The notes beneath the pieces are model-generated. The model saw only the letters and a program-made list of their open reading frames with translations, was not told the DNA's origin and made no database searches. Source: Hyposmocoma kahamanoa (lineage: Eukaryota > Arthropoda > Insecta > Lepidoptera > Cosmopterigidae). Taken from it: 64,000 nt of DNA. Each line of letters starts with the position of its first letter. Position 1 is the stretch's first letter. Below are positions 43,115 to 54,833 of this stretch, in pieces. The stretch is from the NCBI RefSeq assembly GCF_003589595.1, contig NW_020653337.1, forward strand, positions 2,680,935 through 2,744,934, read 5' to 3'. The position numbers and the translations under genes were made by a program.

Positions 43115-43984
43115 AGGCGCCTTCAATTAGACGCTTAAGCGTGAAACACACTGACAGTGCGTGCGCGTCAAGCGTGTCGAGTTGGGAGCACGGCGGGTGT
43201 ACCTGCGCCCGTCTTGCGCCCGCGTGTGGTAGCGATGAAAGAAACTCAGTCTTTTAAGGCCTTTTAAAAAACCTCGACTCATTTTGAACGCCTCACGAAA
43301 GTCTTGAGTCATAAGACTAAAACTAAAGACTAATTCGAGTCGAAGTCTTTTAACCCTAGGAAGCTTAAAAGACTTATAGGACTTTATATATCTAAAACTA
43401 CTGGCGCCTTATAGCCTCGGGAGTCGCGAGTCATGAGCCGTATGGCGTGATTTTATTTCTACCCACAAAATATTTATTTTACGATTGATGGATAACTTTA
43501 ACGTAGCTTTGTTCACAGAAGTCAGTTATTTATAACTAATTAAATAAACGTGATTATTTACTACCACGTCATTTTTATTCATAAGACATAAAATAGGTGA
43601 AAATTCATTGCAAACAACTCGAGTCGTTTAAGTCATATAAGTCATTTCAAGTCTTTTAATTCTTAGTATAACGACTGATTCTTATTAAAAAAAAAACTCG
43701 AACCTCCAGTCTTAATTTTGGAGTCGAGTCCTGGAAGTCTTTATGAAACGCCTTAAAAGACTGAGTCTCTTTCATCACTAATGTGTGTCGTCCACATAAA
43801 TACACGGAATTACACCCGCCTTGCTACCGACCCGACACGTGTCCGACCCGCACCTGTTCTCTCTGTGTTTCACGCTTTATATAAGCGCTGCAGGGCACTT
43901 TTGCAATCACAATTAGGGAGTTAAAAATTACTGAAGCGTAACCAGACGCGCGGCTGCAGCGTTTCTACAAATTTGTAAGCGCCC
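43115..43984. mobile_element. PIF/Harbinger-like non-autonomous element with TTA duplication
   Basis: It is inserted in a SINE-a copy at its GAAATTAC site, with TTA duplicated (43112-43114 and 43985-43987). The ends are AGGCGCCTTCAATTAGACGC and, reversed, GGGCGCTTACAAATTTGTAG. Related termini are seen at 55444-56339. A second inverted-repeat element is nested at 43231-43779. It carries no transposase. Confidence 0.75.
43231..43779. mobile_element. inverted-repeat element nested in the Harbinger-like one
   Basis: The left GCGATGAAAGAAACTCAGTC, continuing TTTTAAGGC, is matched by the reverse of CTTAAAAGACTGAGTCTCTT and TCATCAC at the right. Inside are many AGTCTTTTAAG / GAGTCGAG variants. The open frames at 43012-43312 only cross these junctions. 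Confidence 0.65.
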
Positions 43985-44115
43985 TTACAAACATATGGGA
44001 CATGTCAACATCTCTGCGGTATAAAGCTCTCAGTGGCATTGTAACTGTCATAGGTAGGTATGTCACTAACCTTAAGATGCATGACTGTAAGTTGTAGTTT
44101 AGTAGAAAATTAAAA
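43985..44115 (+). mobile_element. SINE-a, 3' piece of the interrupted copy
   Basis: ACATATGGGACATGTCAACA, TAAAGCTCTCAGTGGCATTG and TAGGTATGTCACTAACCTTA follow family order. The CAGTGGCAGTGCC block is deleted. Confidence 0.7.
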
Positions 44116-44119
44116 CCAG

Positions 44120-45255
44120 TTTCACCATAACAAAGCAAACGATTTGCAAATAGTGATCTGAAATGAGATTTTACGTAATCAAATTACATTGCCTTGGAAC
44201 TAATAAACATCAGGGTCATTACCCCATCTCTTATCACGGTTTACACGTGGGTAGGGTCGTTGGCTCACATCGCAGATGTAGCACAGATTCGCTTTACCTA
44301 CTTGGCTATTTAACAAACTTACTAATTGCTTTCATTATTTTAGATAAGGTAATGTATACAAGTACAAATTTTCTTGCTCTTTTACTATTCCTTCCTTTCT
44401 AGGGAAAGAGAGACAGAGAAAAAGATTGTTTACTGTAGCGTTCTGGTAATTGACCGGTTAAGGTGATTTAACTCTATAAAACAGATAACCTTATGAGAAG
44501 TTAATAAAGATATGTTCGTAGTTTTGCTGAACATTATTAAGATAGCATTAATCAGACACAGTTCAAGAAATAAAATGAATGATTACAAATTGTTTAATAT
44601 AACATTGAAATATGGGTACTATATCATCCTTCGATTACCCGACGCCTAGGAAAACAACCGGAAACCATATTTCCGGATCCAAAACGAGTATATTTCTTTT
44701 TTCTCAGATAAACCAACGTCTCGGACTCTTTTCAGTTTGCATGGTCACCGAGCCACTGACCCAGTTCGTAGCCAATATCCCGGGTCAGCCGCGACCATGA
44801 AACCTGTAAAGGGTTCGAAAAAACAATTTGTAAAATACAAACAACCTCGCAGAACTACATCATTGGCATGATAAATATGTATCGAGCTGAAATACACATG
44901 TTAGGTGAAGTACACATGTTAAATTTAAGAATGGAATCGATCTCGTTCATATGACATTTGCAGCGTTCAAAGACGTCAAATCGTATGAGCGAGGTAGCCA
45001 TTCGACCGGAACATTTAGCGAGATCTTAAATAGGTCTATTGTTTTACCGAACTGCAAACAAAATCCATTCAAAATGTAACATGTGTGTTGCACCTGGAAT
45101 AAATTTCATCTGGGTATCGCAATTATTCTGTGTGCTATTGAAATACAAAATTGTTACGTCCTCATTGAAAAACCTGATGCATCAGATTTTATTTCCTTAT
45201 AAAAATTAAAAATATTAAAATCGATCTAACCGGGAATAATGATAACTTTGTGCGG
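44120..45255. other. unassigned DNA, one possible Penelope-type trace
   Basis: CGCGACCATGAAACCTGTAA then AGGGTTCGAAA at 44791-44822 resembles the region next to the 3' end of the Penelope-like element (17781-17820). A similar phrase occurs at 40445-40475. Too short to call firmly. Confidence 0.35.
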
Positions 45256-45267
45256 TAGTAAAAAAAA

Positions 45268-45478
45268 TATTTATAAAAATGAATCTTCACGCGTGAACAG
45301 CCACCCTTAGAGGTGGATTATTTTCTTCAAAATTAAATCGGGCACTATGGAGTCACCCTCTTTCCAACAAAAAAATTATCATGAAAATCGGTTCACAAAT
45401 ACCGGAGTTATCGCGTAACATACATACAAAAAAACATAAAGTCGAATTGAGAACCTCCTTCTTTTTTTGAAGTCGGTT
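45268..45478 (-). mobile_element. AACCGAC-end repeat, partial
   Basis: It runs from AATGAATCTTCACGCGTGAA through CACCCTTAGAGGTGGATT and ATCATGAAAATCGGTTCACA to the reversed end TTTTTTTGAAGTCGGTT. The other half is missing. Confidence 0.8.
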
Positions 45479-45954
45479 AAAAATCACACTTCAAATCGTC
45501 ATATTCTCTCTCTTTTCTTAGTCTGTTAATATTGTTAACAGAACCTATTTACTTATATAGTTACATTACTATATAATTACAATTTTATAAACTCAAGTTG
45601 GTTTTTCAAAATACTATTTAACGCTAAAGAGTTTCAAACATTTAGAGTATACACGTATGTATTTGTGTGAGTGAGTGGCGTGATTTTGCTGCGTGATGAT
45701 AGGATAGGACTACGTAGAAAGCTATTATAGTAGTGCGTAGAGCTACAAACAACGCGGTACAATTCTAGCGCGAAATAATGTGTTTTCTAAGAAAATCTCA
45801 TTTGCCAAACAAAAATAAATCTAGTGACGCTTAAATTCACACCATACTACGTCTTATTTTCTTGTGATGTTTTCACAAATCTTTCAGCGTGACTCATTGA
45901 GTTCTGGAAATGCCATCCGGATCGGTCATTGTTCGAAACATCTAATTTAGTATA

Positions 45955-46498
45955 AGGCGCCGCGCAAACGTGTGTCTTGTGTTGGATGCAAGCACCCGGC
46001 AACTAGAAGCAAATATTATATTTTCATACAATTAATATGAATTTCACTTTATTTTATTAGTTTACAGCTATTTTTACAACATGGATTTAAATGTAATTAA
46101 TCAGATGCCAATTGTAAGCCGCCACATATGAAAATAACAAAATAACATTACAGTAACACAAACTAACACATAAATGAAAACACAATCGCTTTAACAGTCA
46201 CTTGATAAGAAGTTATAAGTCATAGTAGTTTTTATTTTCTTAACGCTGTTACAGAAAAAAATCTATGCGACGGTCGTCATTGATTTGTTTTGTTGTTTCT
46301 AAAATTAGTACGACTAAATGGAACATGGAGCAAATTAACATAACTGACAATTTTGAGCGTAATATTACTGATGAGCTCTGGACAATCAATCTTAGTCTGT
46401 GCAAAGTTCAGCAAAAATCAGCGTGAAATTGGCACAGTCGTTGCAATTGTTGCCAGTTGCTTGCATCCAACACAAGACACTTGTTTGCATGGCCCCTT
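45955..46498. mobile_element. inverted-repeat element MITE-J (~544 bp)
   Basis: The left GGCGCCGCGCAAACG, then GTGTCTTGTGTTGGATGCAAGC, is matched by the reverse of GCTTGCATCCAACACAAGACAC and TTTGCATGGCCCC at the right. There is no coding capacity; the 62-codon frame at 46353 overlaps the right arm. Confidence 0.75.
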
Positions 46499-46621
46499 AA
46501 GGACAAGATCTACATACAGTTCGTCGAACGCAATATTATAAACAAAGAAGTGGATGCAATGACTCGGGACTAAACTGCCTATGAATCGGTTAGTAGGAAT
46601 TTCAGACTATAATAGATGAAA

Positions 46622-47250
46622 GAAAAAAGGAGAGGAAGATAATGACGGATTGCACTATATTGATTGAAGGAGAGAAAGTGGAACAAGTCAAAGAGTTTGT
46701 GTATTTGGGTTCTATGTTTACGTGTAATGGAAGATATGAAAGTGACATTGAAAGGAGAGTGAACGCAGGGAATCAGGTGAATTGCATGCCTTCATGGGCA
46801 GCCGGAAAGTGTCTAAAAAGGCATGACTGGCTGTGCATGGGGGTGCTGGTTCCTACACTTATAAGAAGAAGAAGCACGAAAATGGAATTAATGTAGTAGA
46901 AATGAGAGCTTTGAAAAGTATGGCTGGAGTGAAGAGAACGTTGCGGCGTGAAAGAAGATGTAGTGACAAAAATAGAGAAAGGAGATGTTTAGATGGTTCG
47001 GACATGTAGAGAGAATGAACAGATTTATAAGGCGAGTGTGAGCGGGCAAGTTGGTATGGGCCGACCAAGAAGAACTTACCATGACCAATTGAGCCCATCC
47101 TAAAGAAGGGCCAGGTCAAGAGCACCCTTAACCGACGAGCGTGTATGAAATCAGTGATGCGTGTTGATGAGGTGAAAGATGTGTGTCAGGACCGTAGCAA
47201 GTGGAAGAATGTTGCCTCTGCCCACCCCGATGGGAAAAAGGCGTGAAGTA
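46622..47250 (+). pseudogene. RTE-like LINE ORF2 3' part, several frameshifts
   Basis: Successive frames read VEQVKEFVYLGSMFTCNGRY, ESDIERRVNAGNQVN, VVEMRALKSMAGVKR-like residues, RWFGHVERMN, GRPRRTYHDQL-like residues, LNRRACMKSVMRVDEV and KWKNVASAHPDGKKA, then a (TATG)n tail. This is the standard order for the end of the reverse transcriptase and C-terminal domain of this LINE group. The shifts and the missing 5' part mark it as dead. Confidence 0.75.
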
Positions 47251-47392
47251 TATGTATGTATGTAACAGATAAAACGAACAGGTAAGATATTTAATGACAA
47301 TATCGTAAAAGGTCAGAATCAAATCCACTGATAGATGCTGCATTTTATTTAGTCACTTAAGTGGTAGCTGCATCATTTTTATACAGCATATC

Positions 47393-47574
47393 AAAGATCC
47401 GAGGGGCACTGTCACTTGTCACTATCACAATAAGTTGACAAGTCCCATGTGCCAGTAATTACACCAGCAACCTTACCCTTCAAAACCGATAATGCTCACA
47501 ATACTGCTTGGCGGCAGAAATATGTAAGATGGCAGTAGTTCCCTGGACGAACTTTTCACAAGGAGCTCTACTGG
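47393..47574 (-). mobile_element. SINE-a, diverged reverse copy
   Basis: It runs from AAAGATCCGAGGGGCACTGT to the 5' end ACAAGGAGCTCTACT. It meets another copy head to head at 47575. Confidence 0.75.
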
Positions 47575-47640
47575 AATAGTTCCATCAGGGAAGTAACGAC
47601 TACCACCATAAATATTTCTGCCGAGAAGCAGTAATTTGAG
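47575..47640 (+). mobile_element. SINE-a 5' fragment, head to head with the previous copy
   Basis: AGTTCCATCAGGGAAGTAAC and ATATTTCTGCCGAGAAGCAG match bases ~20-80 of the family in plus orientation. Confidence 0.65.
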
Positions 47641-47644
47641 CACG

Positions 47645-48160
47645 ATACATACTTATTCACAGATTTATTCAAAGCTTCTCGTTTTATACGTTGCTTCCTA
47701 TCACGTATGATAACATGTTAAATTTTGGCACAATCTCGACTCAAGCGCTAAATAGGAAAGCAGACATTACGTTATACGAAAGTGAAACACGACGTTATTG
47801 TAACGTAATAAATCGTCGAACAATATTGTCTTGAAGCTCATTGTACAATAGGTTTCTAATGTGCTCGAACAAATTAGTTGGCACATTGCCTAAATACGTA
47901 AGACAATTACGATTTTATGTTGCAGAGAATTTGAAATACGCTTTATTGCACTTTAGAAATTATAATAACAATAACATGCTAGATACGGCACGTATTGTTA
48001 GCCGGTTCTTGAACCTGAGTCCCTGAACCCGGTCGACTGTGCCATTACCGGGGAATAAGCCATTTGGAAATTCAAAATTAATCTTTCAGGCCATGGGAGA
48101 GGCGAGTGTAAAATATCCATCCAAAATATTTTTTTGTTCGTTGTGAATTTTCATACGAAT
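47645..48160. other. unassigned AT-rich DNA
   Basis: No gene or repeat recognised. Confidence 0.4.
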
Positions 48161-48165
48161 ACGTC

Positions 48166-48297
48166 GTTTCGCGGTGGCCGAACGGTTAGTACTATGGGTA
48201 TTGGGTGGGGAACTTGGATTCGATTCCCAGTACAACCAATTTCGGAAAGGAAATTTCATTTAACAATGATCCTGATCGAGGCGTTCTGGGTGATGCA
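48166..48297 (+). mobile_element. tRNA-derived SINE (SINE-c), truncated
   Basis: It has the head GCGGTGGCCGAACGGTTAGT, the box-B-like GGATTCGATTCCC and the body up to GTTCTGGGTGATGC. It stops at the tail of the ORF1 element. Confidence 0.7.
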
Positions 48298-48905
48298 ATA
48301 ATTTATTTATTTATTTATTTATTTCAGGCAACTAGGACCCATAGATACATACCTTACAGACTAACATACATATAATATAGCAATTATATAATAAAACAAT
48401 AACAGAAATATTAAATAAATACCTTAAATACAATATAACATGATAATATACATATAACACTATTTATTTACACGTATGTAATTCGACGTGTGACGCAACG
48501 TGGGTGTCCGGTAGCCGTCCTCGGAAACGCCGGTACATGACACCCTTCGGCCAAAAGTCTTCTCTCATGAAGGTCGACAGGTGTTGAGTTGGTACTCGCA
48601 CCACAAATAAATTAAAATTCACATTGTGGCGCGACTCCAACCGCTCGACCCTCAGGTTTGCGTTGGCCTTCACTCGCATGTACTCCACAATATCCGCAGA
48701 CTTGGTGGAGTAATGAAGACGCGACACGTATAACAACGTCGTCGGTACCGCTGGACGCAATAAATGATGCGGGCCAGTCAGGGCGGTGCCACTAAGGTTT
48801 CGGCTGGTGTTCTTCTTTTTCTTTTCCACCTTCCGAAAGCCGTCCTCGTCGCACTGATCAACTCGTCTTGGTGGTACTGACGACGCAGCTCCAGATACGA
48901 GTTTC
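48298..48905 (-). mobile_element. ORF1-only LINE-type element, 5'-truncated copy
   Basis: The (TAAA)n tail at 48298-48327 and the 3' UTR with GACCCATAGATACATACC match 6537-6612. The ORF part follows and ends abruptly at 48905. Confidence 0.75.
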
Positions 48906-48907
48906 AA
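48464..48907 (-). pseudogene. LINE ORF1-like protein, C-terminal 140 residues
   Basis: It aligns with residues ~250-386 of the intact protein at 6646-7806: CDEDGFRKVEKKKK, LLRPAVPTTLLYVSRLHYST, VERLESRHNVNFNLFVVRV and EDFWPKGVMYRRFRGRLPD. The frame is open, but the N-terminal ~245 residues are lost; the Met at 48907 lies in flanking or diverged sequence. Many changes are conservative, suggesting past selection before insertion. Confidence 0.75.
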
Positions 48908-49024
48908 ATATTAAATAATATTATAATAAAAATAAAAACAATATTATAATAATATGATGAGTACAGTAAACTCTATAGATTAATACCAGGGTATTTAGTG
49001 TAAAAAGACTTGTAAAACGTACAG

Positions 49025-49116
49025 TCAACAGCACATGAAGCTACACATTGACGTATCTTGTTCCGTTGCACTGGTGGCGATTTTCGAACAACAATGTGTA
49101 GTCTGATATGCTGTTG
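49025..49116. repeat. imperfect hairpin
   Basis: CAACAGCACATGAAGCTACA at about 49026 pairs with TGTGTAGTCTGATATGCTGTTG at about 49092 (roughly 20 of 25 bases). Origin unknown. Confidence 0.45.
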
Positions 49117-49544
49117 TTCGACATTCCGATTGATTATTTTTAATAAATAAAAGGGTACCACTAGGCTACCTCTTTGACCCATCTTTGTTTTAACTCGAAA
49201 AGTATACAATGTTTTCGATTGCCAACTTCCGGTAGGAGATGGCACCCCAAGAAGAAAAAGAAGAATAACTAAATATAAACAACGAAAAAACTTCAAGCAA
49301 GTTCAATTACATTAGAATTGGATATGGAGAGTGTAAATATAATACACGTGCAGAGTTACAATTACAGTTAGGTACTACACATTCAAAGTTCGCAAGTAAT
49401 ATTTTTAGTATATGTTATACATATATCTCATTGCATACTATTACAACAAGCACACCCCACACAAGCACAACCTCCACACATGCAGCCACAGATTCACTTG
49501 TTTGGACAATACTTTCTTTCGTAACTTGTGCCATTGGCATTGGA

Positions 49545-50078
49545 CCGTTTTTTTTTTCGAAAATTCGGCTGGAAATGCGGTTACGGTCAATGGATTACGC
49601 TATCGAGAGATGTTAACAACTCAATTTGGGCCTATTATTGATAATATGGATATCAATAACAAGTGGTTTCAACAAGACGGAAAGACGTAATTTATTAACA
49701 AAGTTTCCCGATCGCTTAATTTCACGAAATTCATCCGTTAAGTGGCCGTAATTGATCATGTGATTTAACACCGCTGGATTCTTTTTTATGAGGTTACGTT
49801 AAAGTCAGAGTCTATACGCAATCGAATCGATTGCTGCCTTAAAACTCAAAATTCGTGACCCACCACCATTTAGTCAAAAAGTGATTAAAAACTTTGATGG
49901 AAGAATCGACATCTGTAACTGCGGTCGCGGTGGACATTTATCAGATATCATTTTTCATTCAAAATTGCCAAACCTTACTTTTTTTTAACACAATAAAAAT
50001 TTGAATCACTGTCATCTAAATTTATTGTTTTATTTTGATTTACAAAACAAAGCTCTTGTTGAAAAACCCTATATAATT
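49545..50078 (+). pseudogene. Tc1/mariner-superfamily transposase remnant
   Basis: In shifting frames: FFFFENSAGNAVTVNGLRYR, MDINNKWFQQDGKT, then the sequence expected after QQDGAT with the second acid block worn (SRNSSVKWP, later AGFFFM in place of the usual LDFFLWG), then SLYAIESIAALKLKI, and finally RIDICNCGRGGHLSDIIFH at 49895-49960. The order matches the insect family with FQQDGATCH and SRGGHLxDIIF near the end. An end-like GTTGAAAAACCCTATA lies at about 50058. The open frame 49412-49690 covers only its first part. Confidence 0.65.
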
Positions 50079-50481
50079 AGTTCCACTACTAGTTTGTGTA
50101 TTTTCGGAATTGTAATTCTATATTCTAATAATGTAGTGCTGTTAACTTGAACCTAGAATAAATAAAACATTAGGAGCTACTTTAAAAATTAAATCACACT
50201 GATAGCTGTACAAATAGCACCAATCAATCGAGTTCGGTTAAATTTATGATACCACTGCTAAGGGCAAAATTTATTGCCTACGCCCACGGATTCGAAATCG
50301 CCTGCGCCTGCGCTCGGCTACTTTCTATACAGGACCCCAGTGCGTGACTGCACGAGCCATTGGTCGTGTTGTGTCTACATTTTACATGGTCTAATTTACA
50401 AATGTTTCATTTAATGCATTTCTCCTATTTAACGCTGAACTGGTATTTCTATTTCAATTATATACAGACGAAATCGCATGA

Positions 50482-50570
50482 CAGCGGCGGTAGTCCAGTG
50501 GTATAACGGTTGCATTTTCAATTGAGTGTAGGGTTCTCGTCTCAGATATATCGGTGTCGAACATTTCTGG
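50482..50570 (+). mobile_element. tRNA-like SINE head fragment
   Basis: GGCGGTAGTCCAGTGGTATAACGG is a box-A-like head common in lepidopteran SINEs. The box B region (GGTTCTCGTCTCAG) is worn, so this is not a working tRNA gene. Confidence 0.5.
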
Positions 50571-50577
50571 GAATTTT

Positions 50578-50812
50578 TTAATTCGTGCACCTGGTGGTAG
50601 CGACACGGCTATCCATAACATTGCATAACATTGCACTCAGATATTAAAATTGCAAAAATCTTAGGAGCGCTGTCACTGCGCCCGTCACCCTGAGACATAA
50701 GTTGACAAGTCCCATGTGCCCGTAATTTCACCCTTACCCTTCCAAACCGGAATGCAGTAATGCTCTCATTACTGCTTGACGACAGAAATAGGTTCACAAG
50801 AAACTCTATACC
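50578..50812 (-). mobile_element. SINE-a copy
   Basis: Reversed blocks run from AATTCGTGCACCTGGTGGTA to GACAGAAATAGGTTCACAAG. A short tandem duplication, ATAACATTGC, occurs near 50615, and the part holding CTTCCCTGGACGAACTC is deleted. Confidence 0.75.
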
Positions 50813-50842
50813 TCAACGTTAATCAGCCCCTGAGAAGATTAA

Positions 50843-50980
50843 TGTCCACTTGCACTAAACTTAAGTATGTCTTAAACCAATGCTTAAATTGATAAGACAC
50901 TCTATACACAATGTATTAAGAGCGTCTTTTGCATTGCAATTATCGGTTTAAGACGTGCCTAGGTTTAGTGCAAGTGGACA
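50843..50980. mobile_element. MITE-D copy 2 (138 bp, almost fully palindromic)
   Basis: TGTCCACTTGCACTAAACTT at the left is the reverse complement of the right end, with few differences. The two halves pair along nearly their full length, with a short loop near GATAAGACACTC. The second copy is at 28909-29081. Confidence 0.85.
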
Positions 50981-51149
50981 TGAGTAAGAAACTCTAGGGG
51001 TTGCTCTGTGTAAATAACATTTGTACGCTTTTGTCATTTACAATATTTATTTTCGATCATAGATCGAGATAATTTTTCAACAGCCAAACGGGTTACTGTC
51101 ATGGAATTTTGACATTAAAATAACCTTCAGTGTAAAGTTTTTGTTTACC

Positions 51150-51250
51150 TATAATTTTAAGCCTACGAGGCTTATGGCTATATGGCAACTTATGACTCCT
51201 CTCCTTAGAAGAGGCCCATGCACAGCAGTGGGGCATCAATTAGGTAGCCG
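51150..51250 (+). mobile_element. SINE-e / LINE 3'-end fragment
   Basis: TCCTCTCCTTAGAAGAGGCC and CATGCACAGCAGTGGGGCAT form the usual 3' terminal block of this group. Confidence 0.5.
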
Positions 51251-51254
51251 ACGG

Positions 51255-51910
51255 CGAAGACGATGAACATCGTGAAATAAAATATCGTTCTAATTAACCA
51301 CGTGAATTTTCACCAATCTAAGTTAATCGTAACATAATTTTACATTTCAACTAATGTTTATTTAAATAATAATTTGTTAGGGGTTCACTACACTTATTAC
51401 GAGCTGGTCAGAGAAGTTCAGGCAATAAGAGCGAAAAAGAGAATCGGCAATCGCCGTAAAATAAAAATAAAAATTACAAGAAACTGGCTGAAATTCAAAA
51501 AAACCTAGACATTTAACACAAAACTAAATCGAATTTCAGAATAGAAACAAAGAACTTAAAAATAGAAGCGTAGAATGTAAAAATAGAAACATGTAGAATC
51601 ACTAAACGGCAACAATAGGAAATATTGCCTTTGTCCATTTTCCAAAAGTAACTGTGACATATAAGTGTTTCTTGTTTACATACCGCTTGGCAATTGAGTC
51701 GTATAATTATGTTCAGAAATGCTATTTACCGATATCTAAAATCGATAAACAATTCTTTAATAGATTTTTTTTCTTTGTTGTAACGCATGCATTGGTAAAT
51801 GAAAGTCAATTTCAAGCATTTCACGGTTGAATGAAACCTGGTACTTGACATTCTGAAATTTCGTATCCATTATTGTGTATTATATGTATGTTTGTCTCAA
51901 TCGTGCGTAA
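51255..51910. other. unassigned AT-rich DNA
   Basis: Nothing recognised apart from an A-rich stretch with repeated AATAGAA(A) motifs near 51540-51600. Confidence 0.4.
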
Positions 51911-51914
51911 GGTT

Positions 51915-52172
51915 TTTTTTATAATATCAAGTGACGGAACGAACAAGCCATGCGTCTGTTGGTAAACTACACGCCTGTCCATAACAGTTGCAGTGCCACT
52001 CACGAGCTTTAAATCGCAAAGAGAGGGGCACTGCCAATGCGCCCGTCACCCTGAGACTATATGTTGACAAGTACCTTGTGCCTGTAATTTCACCAGCACC
52101 CATACCCTTCAAAACCGGAACACAGTAATGCAAGTATTACTGCTTGGCGGCGGAAATAGGTAAGGTGGCAGT
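51915..52172 (-). mobile_element. SINE-a copy
   Basis: Reversed blocks run from TTTTTTATAATATCAAGTGAC to GGAAATAGGTAAGGTGGCAG. The first ~50 bp of the family are missing. Confidence 0.8.
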
Positions 52173-52202
52173 GTTTAAATCAAACATTATTATTCACACA
52201 CT

Positions 52203-52430
52203 GACCAGGGCCAGGTTCGATACCCGACAGGGCCAATTAATGAAATAAACTTTTCTAAATCGGTCCGGTCTGGGTGCCTGGGTAGAGCCCCGGAGTTAAT
52301 TCCGTCGCGCTGATACTCTATAAAAGAGATAATTTCCTAGTTCGCCAAATTGGTGCTACCGGGACCGAGAGCGGGTCTCAAGAACCAGTGCTCGCAATGC
52401 AAATAGCCATCGATATCGTTAAAATAAAAA
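52203..52430 (+). mobile_element. tRNA-derived SINE (SINE-c), head-truncated
   Basis: It begins at the box B region (CAGGTTCGATACCCGACAGG) and keeps GGTAGAGCCCCGGAGTTAAT, CGCGCTGATACTCT and TAGTTCGCCAAATTGGTG. Confidence 0.7.
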
Positions 52431-52439
52431 GCACCAACT

Positions 52440-53458
52440 CTTTATTCAGTAAGTACAAATAGACTTTAATACACATGTAATAGACGTTCTAGGGACACAC
52501 GATGCCCTTAACAAGTTTGGTACCTAGCGTCCTAAAATCACACGGTGTCTCGAAAACGCAACTGTGTTTTCATCCACCATTAAAAAAAATTGTGGTATTG
52601 ATTCAAATCCAGAAAAAAAATTTCATTTCCTTTGTGTAACAATCGCGAAAACCTAAGAACTCTAATATTTTTGAATTGTAATAAAAACAAAAAATACACA
52701 GATTATTTATCAGCAGTTTTAACAATATACAAAAAATGGTGAGGAAACTGGAAATAAGCAATATATTACTTCCGTAATTTGTATACATAAATGAAACGAA
52801 TAAGACTAGGAAACACACGCGGAGATAGTTTAGTCTAGACTCGAGACTGACGAGTCAATGCAGTAGATCAATACGTGCTACTATATTGACCGAGAGCCTC
52901 TTGGCTTCCAGCCAGAAAGTATTGCTTCGTCTTCGCTGCTGCGGACTCTTCAGACAGGTAGACTAGTCACCAAATACAGTTTTATTACATTAAAGCGGTG
53001 TGCGAAGTGATAATCATCATTAATATAAATGATAATTATGACGTCACGATAATTTTCTTCTTATTTATAAAATTAATTGCAGCAACAAAATACTACTGCT
53101 AACAATGTCGTACATTGTGTTTGTATCAGAGACGTTTTCAAACGTTTCAATGTCAATCTCAAAAAAGTCACAAACCACATCCATTTTCCCAAAATTTTTC
53201 TTTGTGATTATTTAATTTTCGTCGAAAAGAAAAAACATAACATAATTGTCATAACAAAGGGCGCTGACTCAGCATATGCCTAAGTTCCCAAAGGCGTTGG
53301 TTTTCTGTCAGTAGCACCGAAAGGGATTAAGTTATTTGTAAACAAATATATAACGACTATACGTAAAGTTACATATTGAAATAATATACATAGTAAAGTG
53401 TATATAAAATAACATATTCGATATTGCAAGTGCATGAGCGAGTGTGAATATAAGTACA
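52440..53458. other. unassigned DNA
   Basis: No gene or repeat recognised. The 71-codon reverse frame at 52603 is AT-rich and unsupported. Confidence 0.4.
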
Positions 53459-53466
53459 GCTGTAAG

Positions 53467-53752
53467 CATTGACTTACAATTATATGGACGTCGGGTCCGC
53501 GCTAAAAAGTGTCCGAACTTATAGGGCGTTAAAATCGTATACAGAGCGTCATTCACGCTTTAGTCTTCGTTTGTTCGACTGACAGCGAAGCAAGTAAAAT
53601 TAGACAGTACTGCGATGACATTACAATTTAAATTCAACGTTTTAGCTTTTTCATATTCCTTTACATGTCACTACGTTTAAATAGATTGACTTGGGACATT
53701 TTTTTCGTGGTTTTTGTGTTAGACCCGTCGTCCATTTATTTGTAAGTCAATG
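53467..53752. mobile_element. MITE-A copy 6 (286 bp, TSD GCTGTAAG)
   Basis: Long subfamily. Perfect duplications GCTGTAAG stand at 53459-53466 and 53753-53760. Confidence 0.95.
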
Positions 53753-53764
53753 GCTGTAAGAGTA

Positions 53765-54830
53765 AATTGTGATTGTAAATAGGTTTCATAAATAATAGAT
53801 ATGTACATTTATATTCCATTCTAGACAAACCACGGAAGAAAATACAAACATACTACTAGTTGTCAGAAGGCTTACAAGAGTATAATGAAACATTTTCAAG
53901 TAAATTGCAAGCGTGACGTTACGTATACACAAAATGAATAAGAATAACTTCTATCAAACATAAACATTATCGCCAACTTACACCCTATTTGCAGTTAAGA
54001 ATCTTAAACAACCAATTCCTTCATGCCTTGGGCTCTAAAATTGCCTACACTACACGGTAAAGGTCACACACGCTAGCCGCAAATTCGCAGAACCATAATA
54101 TTAACACAAATCGGGTGCCCCTGCAGACCCGAATGCCCCTACAGACCCCCATCTTAGGAAAGCTGTGTAAAAGTCGATAAAATTTTATCGTCACCACTTT
54201 CCTGCGGTCCTGGTATCCAACTTTGTTATCTAACCATTATTATACACCTAACAAGGTGTTATTAGTTCAATTATGGAACCTGATCGTGATAGATAGTATT
54301 AAATTAATTTCTGATTAGTACTTTATACGACGCCTTAGAACACGTAATGGGTAAACCCTGACATACACACCCGCCGGCACATTTAACGGAACAAAAAAAC
54401 GGAGAATATAAAATTGTAACGTTTATATTTAAAGAAATAAGAATTAGACGTAAATCAGCAATTAAATTAATTTAACATCAACTTAGTACAGGTTTACTCA
54501 ATCTTAACTGAAAATAATCGAAATTATTTTTTTTACGAATAGTGACAAAGCAGAAATAGCTGAAAATTAATAAAATTTACGTTTACAAGAACAGAAAATC
54601 AAGTTTGAACCACTCGACAAACATGTATTTAATACGAAATCAAAATCAGTTCATATTGTTAGTACAAAATACTAACAATATTTTGCATTCATATTGTTAG
54701 TACAAAATATTGTTTAATTAAAAATAATAAATTAATAAACGGTAGTAGGGGAAAACGGATTGAAATTCATGCATCGGCATGTCTTAACTATGATTTTAAT
54801 TTGTAAGTTAGGAACTTCTGTGAATATTTA
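53765..54830. other. unassigned DNA with a small hairpin
   Basis: CATATTGTTAGTACAAAATA occurs twice (54653, 54691) and pairs with an intervening reverse copy. CCCCTGCAGACCCGAATG is partly repeated at 54118-54150. No gene recognised. Confidence 0.45.
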
Positions 54831-54833
54831 CAC

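Noticed and set aside
46859..47343. Reverse frames of 66-88 codons with membrane-like residues
   Set aside because: They are antisense to an RTE-like ORF2 remnant and have biased AT codons.
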